Counted from the stretch's first letter, positions 26,518-35,630 are shown. The stretch: DNA of 64,000 bases from Shewanella schlegeliana (GCF_016765635.1 NZ_JAESVD010000013.1:90033-154032); one strand, 5' to 3'. Translations and numbers: made by a program. Notes: generated from the letters alone by a model not told the origin.

Positions 26518-28068
26518 CTAATGAGCGCAGGCGAGTTGCCCTTTGTTTTTTGAGTAGAGTACGCGCCGGCTCAAAATGTCGACGGCAATGTTGAGTAGCG
26601 CCGTGACAAACATCAATACCAATGCGCCGTTGAAGCGAATTTCGGCAAAGTTACTGTCAATATAAAAGCCCAGTGTCGCTATTCCTAACATCCCCAAGAT
26701 AGCCGTCTCTCTTAAGATCACCTCAAACCGATAAAACAGCAGTGCCATCATATTCGGATAGATGGCAGGCAAGACTTCATATCCATAACCATCAATTTTA
26801 TGATTAAAGTGCGCCGAAACGGCCACATTATCGGCGTGCCTAACGGTTAAATAGGCGATCAATGCGCCATTATGGATAGCTAAAGCCAGTATTGCCGGTA
26901 ACATTGACGGCCCAAGCAGCAGCATAAATACGAAGGCGAAGATATACTCCGGCACCGACCGTAAGATAAGTAAAAGAAAACGATTCGTCTGTGCGATAAC
27001 GCCACCACTTAGGCGCTTATCGCTAATGGCACTAGCAACAAGCGCAAAGATATGGCTCATCCCCAATGCCGCTACTGCGAGCAAAAGAGTAGCAATAATC
27101 CCTGGTAGTGCCTGCTCAGACAGTAAGCTTATCAACCAATCGCCAAACTGACTGAGTATCTCTGCCCCGCTCATTCCGCTGCTTTGTAGCCCATGGCTTT
27201 GAAACGTCTGGTTTTGAAACATGGGCGGCAAAATATCTTGACTTAAAAAACGCCAGATCAATGCGCCATCAATATTGGGGATCTCCGGCAGTGCCCAGAT
27301 AGCGAGAATAAAATAGAACGGCAATAGCTTTAATCGACACCAGTATGGAATAGTGCCAATGAGGGCGATAAATAGCATCAGTAGTGCAGCTCCCTGATGA
27401 TAGTGTCCTTGACGAAAAGCGGTCTCTAAGTAAAAGCCTAAGGTGGGCATTCCTACAAACCCCAGCACTGCGCTGCTTCTTAGGGCACACTCGAATCGAT
27501 AGCGTACATAAGCACGTACAGAGACAAGCACGTGAGCTAGCCGCCCATAGAGGTAACGACTGACTCGGTCGGTACCGTGTGGCAGTGTCTGCAAGGTTGT
27601 TATGGGGGATTGCTGCAAGATATCACTAAAAACCCGGGCAAATGTGGCGGCAAACGGCAGTGCGATAGCCAAAATACCGGTCAGCGGTGACAGGCCAAAA
27701 ATTTGTAGGAAAAGTAATGCCCAGAAGATCTCATGGATTGAACGAATAAAAGCGCAGAACGCCGCCACATAGGGCTTGTGGTAAACCAAGGCAAGTGGCG
27801 CCCCAAGAATCAGCGCTATCAATATGCCCAAGAGGGCAAAACTCACGGTTTGCCATAAGGCTTGCAGTAGGTATTCTGTGGCAAAAAAATCAGGTGCGAT
27901 AAAACCTTGGCCAATTAGTAACAACTCACTCCAAGGATCTAGCGCAATAATTTCGGTATCAGCAAAATAAAAGCAGACCAGCGTTACGGCCCACAGCATT
28001 AGTGTCACTTTTTTCCAGTAACCCACAAATGAAAATTGCTTACTGGGTTTAAGTACTTGCCCTAGCAT
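26518..28068 (-). CDS. Fused double permease of a PhnE-type ABC importer
   Basis: A 516-residue inner-membrane protein made of two PhnE-like permease units in one chain. Each half ends with a similar coupling motif: SSAVLGFVGMPTLGFYLE in the first and ETAILGMLGIATLGFYID in the second. About twelve membrane helices are expected. PhnE permeases normally work as separate subunits, so here one chain may provide the whole pore. It is the last gene of the binding protein / ATPase / permease operon, 25 bases after the ATPase. Substrate is discussed under the binding protein. Confidence 0.88.
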   Translation of the reverse strand: MLGQVLKPSKQFSFVGYWKKVTLMLWAVTLVCFYFADTEIIALDPWSELLLIGQGFIAPDFFATEYLLQALWQTVSFALLGILIALILGAPLALVYHKPYVAAFCAFIRSIHEIFWALLFLQIFGLSPLTGILAIALPFAATFARVFSDILQQSPITTLQTLPHGTDRVSRYLYGRLAHVLVSVRAYVRYRFECALRSSAVLGFVGMPTLGFYLETAFRQGHYHQGAALLMLFIALIGTIPYWCRLKLLPFYFILAIWALPEIPNIDGALIWRFLSQDILPPMFQNQTFQSHGLQSSGMSGAEILSQFGDWLISLLSEQALPGIIATLLLAVAALGMSHIFALVASAISDKRLSGGVIAQTNRFLLLILRSVPEYIFAFVFMLLLGPSMLPAILALAIHNGALIAYLTVRHADNVAVSAHFNHKIDGYGYEVLPAIYPNMMALLFYRFEVILRETAILGMLGIATLGFYIDSNFAEIRFNGALVLMFVTALLNIAVDILSRRVLYSKNKGQLACAH

Positions 28069-28093
28069 GCTAACAAGGCTTATTCATACTTAG

Positions 28094-28912
28094 CTACTCA
28101 TGCTTAGCTAGGCATTGTTGCGGCTCGACCTGAGATAAATCGAGTCGTGCTGCTGCGTTATCTACACCATCTGCAGCTTTGCTATCACAGCTCTCTTGAT
28201 AAAAAGCTTCGAGAGTATGTAGATCTAAGGCGGCAGCATCGATGTCAAGAACGGTACGCCCATCGCGAAGGCCTATCACCCGATCAAAATAACTTAGCGC
28301 CATATCCATATCGTGCAACACCATAATTACCGAGTCATGACTGGCTAAAACCTCAGTTAACAGTCGCTGTCCCATCACAGGATCCAGTGCTGAGAAAGGT
28401 TCGTCACCAATCAACAGAGCCTGACGCTGATACAGCGCCCGCCCAAGGGCAACGCGCTGCCTTTGGCCACCGGAAAGCGCTGACACGGGCTGAGATAATG
28501 GACAATCGAGTTCGAGTGCATCTGCGATTTGCTGTATGGCTTGTCGCGGCTCTTTAAATGGGTAAACAAGATTAGCAAGATTGTAATACCAAGAGTGCTG
28601 ATTCAGCGCACCCATAAAAATATTATGGAACACGCTTAAGTTCTCAACCAGACCTTGCCTCTGGGAACACAAAGCTGAAGTTGGTCTAAGCTGCTCAAAA
28701 ATATGGTTAACGAGGGTCGACTTACCACAACCTGAGCGCCCAATGATGGCAACTTTTTCGCCATGGTAAAAAGACAGCGCATCGATATCAAGGGCTGTCT
28801 TTCCTTCAAACTGAACGATGAGGTTATTGAGCGTCAACATAGACTTACTCAATATGGATTTACTCAACATCTGCTTAGTCAGCTTAGATTCAATCAACGA
28901 AGGTTTAGTCAA
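28094..28912 (-). CDS. ATP-binding subunit of a PhnC-type ABC importer
   Basis: A 272-residue ATPase with Walker A (GRSGCGKST), signature LSGGQRQRVALGRAL, Walker B (LLIGDEPFSALD) and switch His (VLHDMDMAL). It should power the double permease. Its TTG start overlaps the end of the binding-protein gene by eight bases. The first 24 residues are a repetitive Ser/Lys/Leu sequence (SKLT, SKSI, SKSM) made of near-repeats in the DNA; the conserved ABC domain begins at a later Met, so ATG at 28870 or 28840 could be the true start. The C-terminal 40 residues extend past the ABC core. Confidence 0.88.
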   Translation of the reverse strand: MTKPSLIESKLTKQMLSKSILSKSMLTLNNLIVQFEGKTALDIDALSFYHGEKVAIIGRSGCGKSTLVNHIFEQLRPTSALCSQRQGLVENLSVFHNIFMGALNQHSWYYNLANLVYPFKEPRQAIQQIADALELDCPLSQPVSALSGGQRQRVALGRALYQRQALLIGDEPFSALDPVMGQRLLTEVLASHDSVIMVLHDMDMALSYFDRVIGLRDGRTVLDIDAAALDLHTLEAFYQESCDSKAADGVDNAAARLDLSQVEPQQCLAKHE

Positions 28913-29759
28913 TTAGGCCTATCGCTTTAGCAACGTCTTCTACCGCTTCATAATCTAGGTTTTCTGCAGGCACGAATGACTGCCGAGGAAAGCTGGCCAA
29001 CAGCTCCGGATCTTTCATACCAATGAGTGTGGCGGTCACTTTTTCGCTAAAGCCTGCGCCAAACTGTGCGTCCACATCACCACGTATAGTCCACTGATAA
29101 TCAGGATAAGCGGGGCTCTCCCAAATCACACTGACTTTATTAAGGTCCACTTTGCCATTGGCCAATGCAGTTTCCCACACTTTATAGTTCACCGCGCCGA
29201 CTTGATAGACGCCCGCCTGCACCTGAGCAATGGTGCGACTATGATCGCCCGAGTAGCCAATGCGCTTGAAAATATCCTTACTATTCTTACCAAGATTACG
29301 CTCGATAAAGAACTGCGGCATCAAGCGACCTGAAGTCGAGTTCTTAGAGCCATAGGTAAAGGTGTAGCCGTTTAAATTAGGAAAGCTATCGCTTGGGATG
29401 ATCTCGGTTGAAGCATGAGCAATAAAGTAGCTCTTAAAAAACTGATCTTCATAGCCTTGAGCAATGGCCAACGACCCGGGAACTAAACGTCTTGCCTGTA
29501 CACCTGATAGGCCGCCAAACCAGGCCAATTGCACCTGATTATTACGAAAAGCCGTTACCGCAGCAGAGTAAGATTTTACCGGAACATACTTCACCTCAAC
29601 ACCGAGCTTCTCTTCAAGATAGAGTGCAACCTTATCGAAGCGGGTTCGTAACTGACTCTCATCTTCATCAGGAATTGCGGTAAAGGTAAACGTTGTGGCT
29701 ATTACACTCGGTGCTAATAAAAGCAGTGCTAACCCTGTAAATAGCCTAACAAACGACAT
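28905..29759 (-). CDS. Periplasmic binding protein, phosphonate/selenate-type (PhnD family)
   Basis: A 284-residue exported protein with a signal peptide cut near residue 21 (PSVIA). The mature start TFTFTAIPDEDES and the stretches VKSYSAAVTAFRN and LAWFGGLSGVQARRLVPG fit the PhnD superfamily. From memory they resemble the branch annotated as putative selenate ABC transporter binding proteins more than E. coli PhnD. No C-P lyase, phosphonatase or selenium gene is in view, so the substrate (phosphonate, selenate or another oxyanion) is open. AGGA lies six bases before the ATG. It is the first gene of the importer operon and is divergent from phoP. Confidence 0.85.
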   Translation of the reverse strand: MSFVRLFTGLALLLLAPSVIATTFTFTAIPDEDESQLRTRFDKVALYLEEKLGVEVKYVPVKSYSAAVTAFRNNQVQLAWFGGLSGVQARRLVPGSLAIAQGYEDQFFKSYFIAHASTEIIPSDSFPNLNGYTFTYGSKNSTSGRLMPQFFIERNLGKNSKDIFKRIGYSGDHSRTIAQVQAGVYQVGAVNYKVWETALANGKVDLNKVSVIWESPAYPDYQWTIRGDVDAQFGAGFSEKVTATLIGMKDPELLASFPRQSFVPAENLDYEAVEDVAKAIGLID

Positions 29760-30043
29760 GTATTAATCCTTTCGTATTTAATTTTTCACGGAATCTTAAC
29801 GAAAAAACAGCAACAAACACAGGGCTAACGACATTAAACCCAGCTAAATTCAATAAATCGTGAACTAAAGGGCTAAATGTCATGATTTAGTACCGTCAAG
29901 CTGAAAAAGTGACCAATAGCGGAAAAAGTTCAGCCAAGGTTAAGTTTCTTAGGCGTAAACTCCCTCTACTTAGAAACACTTAGTTGGCAGCTGCGTTAAT
30001 TCTGCGTAAACTAATCTCTATTGAATTCAAGGATATTTTGACT

Positions 30044-30718
30044 ATGCGAATTTTAGTTGTTGAAGATGACCCGATTCTATCTCACCACCTCAAAGTACAA
30101 CTGAGTGAATTAGGCAATCAAGTTCAAGTCGCATTAACTGCGAAAGATGGATTTTACCAAGCAACCAATTACCCTATCGATGTGGCCATCGTTGATCTGG
30201 GCCTTCCAGACCAAGATGGGATCAGCCTGATTCAAAGCCTGCGAGACAATGACTTAAAAGCCCCCATACTCATTCTCACCGCCCGTGTAAACTGGCAGGA
30301 TAAGGTGGAAGGCTTAAACGCAGGCGCCGATGATTACCTAGTCAAGCCTTTCCAGAAAGAGGAGTTAGTTGCCCGCCTAGACGCTCTTGTGCGCCGAAGT
30401 GCTGGCTTTGTAAAACCTCTAATCACCAGCGGTGCACTCGAGCTCGATCTTGCGGCCAAGCAGGTCACGCTAAACGAGCAGCCCATGGAAGTGACCGCCT
30501 TTGAATACCTGATCTTGGAATACCTGATGCGCCACTGCCATGAAGTGGTCGCGAAACAACGTCTACTCGATGTGATCTATGGTGACAAAGAAGGTGACCC
30601 TAATACCATCGAGGTAATGGTCAGTCGTCTGCGTAAAAAACTCACCAAAGGTGGCATCGAAAACCCTATCGTGACGATTCGTGGTCAGGGCTATAAATTT
30701 AATCTGCCATGCAATTAA
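30044..30718 (+). CDS. phoP: Response regulator PhoP
   Basis: A 224-residue OmpR-family regulator. The receiver domain (residues 1-115) has the acidic pair E7-D8, phospho-acceptor D51 and the LVKPF loop; a winged-helix DNA-binding domain follows (about 130-222), ending with GQGYKF. The frame opens at 29984, but ATG at 30044 has AAGGA upstream and gives the standard N-terminus. It overlaps the kinase gene by ten bases. PhoP/PhoQ respond to low Mg2+, acid or cationic peptides in enterics; the stimulus here is inferred from homology. Length equals E. coli PhoP within a residue or two. Confidence 0.9.
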   Translation: MRILVVEDDPILSHHLKVQLSELGNQVQVALTAKDGFYQATNYPIDVAIVDLGLPDQDGISLIQSLRDNDLKAPILILTARVNWQDKVEGLNAGADDYLVKPFQKEELVARLDALVRRSAGFVKPLITSGALELDLAAKQVTLNEQPMEVTAFEYLILEYLMRHCHEVVAKQRLLDVIYGDKEGDPNTIEVMVSRLRKKLTKGGIENPIVTIRGQGYKFNLPCN

Positions 30719-32061
30719 GATTTAAGCCAAAGAAGCGTCTGCTAACGCGGATGTTTCTCACCTCATTATCGATCATAGCCCTAGTAGGGTTCGGTTTGGC
30801 GTGGATGGTGAATATCCTCCATGCCCAAAACAGTTATAACGAAGAAACTGCCGAGCTAATTGCGGAGATCCCAAAAGTTGCTGCAGAACTTAGGGAGCAC
30901 GATCTAATTCCCGATAATAGCGATGAGTGGTTAGAAGAGAACAATGCCACTCAACGCTATATCATTGCCAGCTGTGACAACAACTTTAATCAGGTCTGGA
31001 CCTCATCGTTAGCGGTAGACAGAGGCTTATTCGATACCTGTGAACGCTTTAACGAAATCAGAAACACCTCTCCACCTTACTATCTGCCACTTGCCGACAA
31101 TAAAGGCTACTTTATCTATCTGTTATCTCTCGATATCGCCGGTAATAAGTACAACCTGCTGGTACTAAAGGATGCAGAAAAGCTTAAAGAAGAGTACAGC
31201 AAGTTCAGTCGCCTAACTTATATACGTCTAGCCTTTGTGTTGGCGCTGGCGTTAGTGCTATTGATTAGCGCCGCCTATTGGGGAATGCGCCCCCTCGTGC
31301 GCCTAAAGAACGAACTACAGTCAGTCAACAGCGGTAAGGCTAAATCTCTATCTGATGGCTATCCTGTTGAGCTTGAAGGTGTGACTCAGGCGCTCAACCA
31401 ACTGCTAAACCAGTCGAGTGCTCAGCAACAGCGTTATCAAAACGCGATGAACGACTTGGCCCACAGCCTTAAAACACGCCTTGCGGCGGTTCATGCGATT
31501 ACCGATGACAAGACGCTTGATAAAGACGCCTGCAGTGAAAAGATCATGGAGCAAGTCAGTCAGATGGACCAATTGGTAAAATATCAATTGAAGCGCGCCA
31601 TGTTAGGCCGTAAAGGTTTGAAGCAAGAACAAACTCAAATCGCACCTCTTGTCGATCAGCTGGCACAGATGCTATTTAAGGTCTATCGTGACAAACAAGT
31701 TCAGTTTGAAGCAGTGATCCCAACAGAGCATGTGTTCCCTGGTGATAAAGGCGACTTGATGGAGCTTTGTGGCAATTTGATGGAAAATGCCTTCAAGCTA
31801 TGTATTTCAACCGTCAAAGTGTCGTCATATTACAACGATGCCGGAGAGTTTGAGCTACTGGTTGAAGATGACGGCCCAGGCGTCGAAGAGAGTATTCGCC
31901 AAAATATTATCCAGCGCGGCGTTCGCGCCGATACCCAAAAAGCTGGGCAAGGCATTGGTCTTGCAGTGTGTAATGAGATTGTCATCAGTTACGGTGGCCG
32001 ACTCAGTATCGAAACTTCCAAGCTTGAAGGTGCCTGTTTTAGGATCTCGATTCCGATTTAG
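30709..32061 (+). CDS. phoQ: Sensor histidine kinase PhoQ
   Basis: A 450-residue inner-membrane kinase with two helices (about 14-36 and 170-190) around a periplasmic sensor of roughly 130 residues containing a Cys pair. A linker precedes the H-box LAHSLKTRLA with phospho-acceptor H252, and a HATPase domain with N-box (GNLMENAFKLC), DDGPG and GQGIGLAV motifs. The H-box and C-terminal sequence match E. coli PhoQ closely (HSLKTPLA, DDGPGI, RGQR). The sensor is somewhat shorter than in E. coli (total 486), so ligand response may differ. Confidence 0.9.
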   Translation: MQLRFKPKKRLLTRMFLTSLSIIALVGFGLAWMVNILHAQNSYNEETAELIAEIPKVAAELREHDLIPDNSDEWLEENNATQRYIIASCDNNFNQVWTSSLAVDRGLFDTCERFNEIRNTSPPYYLPLADNKGYFIYLLSLDIAGNKYNLLVLKDAEKLKEEYSKFSRLTYIRLAFVLALALVLLISAAYWGMRPLVRLKNELQSVNSGKAKSLSDGYPVELEGVTQALNQLLNQSSAQQQRYQNAMNDLAHSLKTRLAAVHAITDDKTLDKDACSEKIMEQVSQMDQLVKYQLKRAMLGRKGLKQEQTQIAPLVDQLAQMLFKVYRDKQVQFEAVIPTEHVFPGDKGDLMELCGNLMENAFKLCISTVKVSSYYNDAGEFELLVEDDGPGVEESIRQNIIQRGVRADTQKAGQGIGLAVCNEIVISYGGRLSIETSKLEGACFRISIPI

Positions 32062-32084
32062 GCTGAAGCACAAGCTAAAATATA

Positions 32085-32116
32085 GGGATAACATCAGCAG
32101 TAATGCTTGTTATCCC
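32085..32116. terminator. Stem-loop between phoQ and the oxygenase gene
   Basis: GGGATAACA (32085-32093) and TGTTATCCC (32108-32116) form a perfect 9-bp stem with a 14-base loop. It lies between convergent genes and probably ends one or both transcripts, though a T-run is lacking. Confidence 0.5.
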
Positions 32117-32136
32117 AGCTTCAATTCTCATGACGA

Positions 32137-32832
32137 TTATTTAGCAGACCCATATAACTGCTCGGCACGATTAAACATGATCCATGAAGTGGCAATATAC
32201 TTGTCATCGCTAACGGGCACATTGCCACGATGAGAATGAGTAAAACTAGCTGGGGCTATCACCATGGTGCCCTTCTTCGGCTTGACCAGTTTGTTTTGAT
32301 AGTAAAACTCTGTCTCACCGCCCTCTTGCACATCATTTAGATAGAACATATATAGCACCACTCTATGCAGCGCCTCATTATGCCCTAGCTGAGGAAATTG
32401 CTCAGAGTGCCAATGGGGGTAGCCCCCTTTACCTTGTAAGTACTTTTGAATATTGATGCTACCGCTACGGTAGAGGTATTTTACGATAGCCTCGGCTCTC
32501 CCCTTACCCAGCTTTTCATAGTTTTCCGGCGTTAACGTGATTGGCTTACCGCTTTGATCGCTAACACTCACCGAGACCGCCCCCATTAACGCCATCGCGT
32601 ACTTTTCCAAATACTGCGTTGCATGGATAAGCGTATAACCCAGCAGTCTATTCTTCAGTGGCGTTAAATCGTCATACGAATCTAGCATTAAATCGAGACT
32701 GCGCTTTTTCGATTCATCAACCCCGCCACCGGTACTCCCTGCGCTTACGCCTGTGTGGCACTCAAAGTGACGAATCAACTCATCGCAAAATTCATCAGGA
32801 ATAGCATTCGGGTAGATTTCAATGAAGTCCAT
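32137..32832 (-). CDS. 2-oxoglutarate/Fe(II)-dependent oxygenase (prolyl 4-hydroxylase-like)
   Basis: A 231-residue cytosolic protein with the double-stranded beta-helix iron site: His142-x-Glu144 (WHSEQF), a distal His201 (THSHRG) and a basic residue in DKYIATS for 2-oxoglutarate. LYMFYLNDVQEGGETEF is the typical P4H-type core strand. Such enzymes hydroxylate protein or small-molecule substrates; the target is not predictable. Glu in place of the commoner Asp in the facial triad is tolerated in some members. It is convergent with phoQ and monocistronic. Confidence 0.88.
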   Translation of the reverse strand: MDFIEIYPNAIPDEFCDELIRHFECHTGVSAGSTGGGVDESKKRSLDLMLDSYDDLTPLKNRLLGYTLIHATQYLEKYAMALMGAVSVSVSDQSGKPITLTPENYEKLGKGRAEAIVKYLYRSGSINIQKYLQGKGGYPHWHSEQFPQLGHNEALHRVVLYMFYLNDVQEGGETEFYYQNKLVKPKKGTMVIAPASFTHSHRGNVPVSDDKYIATSWIMFNRAEQLYGSAK

Positions 32833-32880
32833 GTTAAGGCTCTCTGGTTAGCTGCATCTGCAAAGGCATTAGTTAATGGA

Positions 32881-32901
32881 TTGTAAATTATATAACTTGA
32901 G
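32881..32901 (+). repeat. 21-bp repeat, copy 1
   Basis: A 21-base AT-rich sequence identical, base for base, to 53948-53968. It includes TATATAAC (a fair -10) and ends in CTTGAG; AATAG follows a few bases later at both sites. Both copies precede a rightward reading frame, so a shared promoter element is likely. Confidence 0.75.
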
Positions 32902-32992
32902 GGAAAATAGCAATCTCACAGTGATTGCTGGCAGTAGTATTCGATTCACACACCAATGTTAAAATGGGCATAAGCGTCTTAAACAGCTATAC

Positions 32993-33214
32993 ATGGCTAA
33001 TAAACGAAGAGATGTGAGTCAGATAAGATTAACGCTATATGAGCAATATTTGGCATCTCTGCCACAAACCGTTATCGCGTCCAACAGTCAACGCCAGCTC
33101 AAGAGAACGGCTCGGAGTAGAGAGCAAAGGTTAAGAATATATGTTCAGTACACCGCCGGGAAGCTTTTACCATATTTAACCATTTTAACCTTTTACCTCG
33201 TTACCTTGAGCTGA
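32993..33214 (+). CDS. Possible small basic protein, 73 residues
   Basis: A 73-residue frame: an Arg/Lys-rich N-terminal part (RRDVSQIR, KRTARSREQRLR) and a hydrophobic C-terminus (LLPYLTILTFYLVTLS). It has no recognised family and only a weak ribosome-binding site. Support comes from the 21-bp repeat 92 bases upstream, which also precedes the HD-GYP gene. It may be an unannotated small membrane-associated protein or a chance frame. Confidence 0.35.
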   Translation: MANKRRDVSQIRLTLYEQYLASLPQTVIASNSQRQLKRTARSREQRLRIYVQYTAGKLLPYLTILTFYLVTLS

Positions 33215-33256
33215 TGACCTCCATATTTGAATTGAACAAAAAAATTTGCGGGTAAA

Positions 33257-33303
33257 AACACCGCTCTTTAACAGCCACTTTGTGACTCATCGAAGGCGGT
33301 GTT
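33257..33303 (-). terminator. Possible stem-loop downstream of the phosphatase gene
   Basis: AACACCGC (33257-33264) pairs with GCGGTGTT (33296-33303) across a 31-base loop with further partial pairing. Read leftward it lies after the phosphatase stop. Weak as a terminator. Confidence 0.35.
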
Positions 33304-33314
33304 ATCGAACAAAA

Positions 33315-33348
33315 TTTAAGTAACAGACGCCTTTAAGTAACAGACGTC
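33315..33348. repeat. Tandem 17-bp duplication
   Basis: Two 17-base units (33315-33331 and 33332-33348) starting TTTAAGTAACAGACG differ at a single base (C versus T). They lie just after the phosphatase gene. A simple duplication with no evident function. Confidence 0.8.
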
Positions 33349-33382
33349 TGAGCATCAATGTCCCTAGTGATTTATTGAGGGA

Positions 33383-35113
33383 TCACAGCTCAACCGCTTT
33401 AAGTACTTTACCCGTGCTTCCTGTTGGAAAGCTGATCTTAAGTAGAGTTGATAGTGTAGGAGCGATTGCGTAAGGTGTAATCTTATCTGCCACCTTTTTG
33501 CCTTCGAGCCCCATGCCTGCGAATATTACCGGAACATGAGTGTCATAACGCCAGGGTGAGCCGTGCACTGACGCAACTTTTAAACCATCAAAATCATTAA
33601 TATAGACACTCGGGTTATAGATCAAATAGAGATCCCCTGAGCGCTGATGGTGATGATTTTGGGCTACAAGCTTAGCAACTCTGCTACTGTCTACGTTACC
33701 TGATGTGATGTCACTTGCGGTATAAACCTGCTCGATTCCAGCAATAGTCACTAACTCATCGGCCAAAAATTTTTGCACTAGGGCAAGTTCAACACCCTTA
33801 GCTTCAATAAGCTCATGATCTAAGTAGAGGTATGGATCGGCGTACTGCAAAATAACCTGCTCATCTAAGCCAAAACGCTGCTTTAACCTATCAAATATGC
33901 CTGATGCTTTGAGTGATTCCACCCCAAAATAATCCGCTTTGTGACCCCCATGATGGTGAATATAACTTGGTATATCTGGCGCGCCATGATCCGCAGACAA
34001 AACAATTAAGGTATTATCTAACCCCACCTTTTTATCAATATAGCTAAATAGATCGGCTAAAGTTCTGTCTAATCGAAGTAGGTTGTCTTCAGCTTCTTTA
34101 CTCGAAGGACCAAACATATGAATAACATAATCGGTCGCAGATAAACTCACTGACAGGTAGTCGGTTACATCACTGGCACCAAGCTGCTCTTTATCGATAA
34201 CCGTTTTGGCAAAGTCTGCGACTAGCTCATCTGCAACTGGGCTGATGCTTAGCTTAGTTGTAAAATATCGAGAATCCGCCGCGCCATACTGATGGGGAAA
34301 CTGCTGGCCAAAGCCAGCTAAATCTGTTTTATCACTCTCTTTCGGTTCATGATGAAACAGGTACTTATCATCATCGAGCATTAACTGCCAAGCTTGGTTG
34401 TCATATTTAAGGTGCAGATTTTCATCATTCCACTGCTCAACCCAACTAGGATACTGCTGATAATAGTAGTCACTTGTCACAAAGCCCGCAGAGGCTTTTG
34501 AGTACCAAAATGCCTTACCTAGCTCACCACCCATCGAGACAGCACCACGATCTTTAAAGGAGACTGAAAATGCGCGAGATTGGCCATTATTACTCTTTAC
34601 CAACTCATCAGAAAATGTCGAACCATTAATATTCAGCGGTGAACGGCCATCGGAGGCCGCGGCTTTCTGAGTCGTATCCACTTCAGTACTCGCATCCACC
34701 CCACCACCTTGGGTCAACAAGTTGTAATTAGGATCTTCAATATTGTATACCAAGCGATTAACGCTTCGGTCATACCAGACATTTCCTACCATGCCATTCA
34801 CTGATGGTGGCGCACCGGTTGCTAATGCTACATGGCCAACTATCGTTTCGGTATTCGCATGTTCAAAGTGCGCATTCGTGTAGTGAACACCTTCATTTAA
34901 TAAATAGCGAAAACCACCTGCTTGCATATTATCAAGGTAGCGCATTGGCAGATCGCCCCTTAACGCATCAACGGTGATCTGCACGACTAATTTAGGCTGC
35001 TCGGCGGCATATAGTGGCAATGACAGCACACTTGCTAAAGTGAGCGTAACGGGCAGCATTAGCCGCTTTGCCCCAGGCGTTTTCAATTGAACATTGTGTG
35101 ATTTTAATTGCAA
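33383..35113 (-). CDS. Exported alkaline-phosphatase-superfamily enzyme (PafA-like)
   Basis: A 576-residue periplasmic enzyme. The frame opens at 35215, but TTG at 35113 has GAGG nine bases upstream and gives a proper signal peptide (cut near LPLYA). Metal and active-site motifs are visible: VDALRGD near the start, the ANTETIVGH segment where PafA-type enzymes have the catalytic Thr, SADHGAPD and HHHGGH. These enzymes hydrolyse phosphate monoesters or diesters. It follows a small secreted protein by four bases, so the two are coupled. Substrate class (phosphatase or phosphodiesterase) is inferred only. Confidence 0.87.
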   Translation of the reverse strand: MQLKSHNVQLKTPGAKRLMLPVTLTLASVLSLPLYAAEQPKLVVQITVDALRGDLPMRYLDNMQAGGFRYLLNEGVHYTNAHFEHANTETIVGHVALATGAPPSVNGMVGNVWYDRSVNRLVYNIEDPNYNLLTQGGGVDASTEVDTTQKAAASDGRSPLNINGSTFSDELVKSNNGQSRAFSVSFKDRGAVSMGGELGKAFWYSKASAGFVTSDYYYQQYPSWVEQWNDENLHLKYDNQAWQLMLDDDKYLFHHEPKESDKTDLAGFGQQFPHQYGAADSRYFTTKLSISPVADELVADFAKTVIDKEQLGASDVTDYLSVSLSATDYVIHMFGPSSKEAEDNLLRLDRTLADLFSYIDKKVGLDNTLIVLSADHGAPDIPSYIHHHGGHKADYFGVESLKASGIFDRLKQRFGLDEQVILQYADPYLYLDHELIEAKGVELALVQKFLADELVTIAGIEQVYTASDITSGNVDSSRVAKLVAQNHHHQRSGDLYLIYNPSVYINDFDGLKVASVHGSPWRYDTHVPVIFAGMGLEGKKVADKITPYAIAPTLSTLLKISFPTGSTGKVLKAVEL

Positions 35114-35117
35114 AAGA

Positions 35118-35525
35118 TTAACCCTCGGTAAGATCGTGCTTAATATAATCGTTGTTAAGATCTTGCTCTCGCGTACTGGTGATCCAACATTGAGCCGAAT
35201 CAATAGGCTGATCATCCTCGTTAATGATCATATTAGCGACACCATAAGGAGGGATCACCACAACCGAATCAATGGCTACCGGCTCTTTTCCAGCAAAGCC
35301 AACACAGCGAGCCTTAATTGCTTCTGAGTAACTGACTTTTACTCGGAAGTGATTCTCGCTAATCGCCTGAATCGCTGCCCCACTAAATGCTAGCGGTTGA
35401 GCCTGTGCTTGGTTTACTTTATTCGACTCTTGCGCCGCACTAGCCGAAAAAGAGCTAAAAACAGCTATAGTCGCTATCACACTAGTCAAATATAGCCACT
35501 TTACCGTCTTCCTATTTGTTGTCAT
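35118..35525 (-). CDS. Small secreted protein of unknown function
   Basis: A 135-residue protein with a signal peptide (cut near SASA, about residue 30) and a mature beta-rich domain with two cysteines (ARCVGF and AQCWIT) that may form a disulfide. No family is recognised. It directly precedes the phosphatase, whose ribosome-binding site overlaps its last codons, so the products probably act together in the periplasm. Confidence 0.7.
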   Translation of the reverse strand: MTTNRKTVKWLYLTSVIATIAVFSSFSASAAQESNKVNQAQAQPLAFSGAAIQAISENHFRVKVSYSEAIKARCVGFAGKEPVAIDSVVVIPPYGVANMIINEDDQPIDSAQCWITSTREQDLNNDYIKHDLTEG

Positions 35526-35630
35526 AAAAGCCCTCTCAGTATCAACCTATGACTAATAAAACAAACTTTACCTCAATAACGACTGAGACTAGAACTGGGA
35601 GAATTACTAATCTCAAAGCTTGGCAATAGA

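Noticed and set aside
29760..30043. PhoP boxes in the region between the importer and phoP
   Set aside because: Two GCGTAAACT copies were noted but are about 50 bases apart, not in the spacing expected for a PhoP box.
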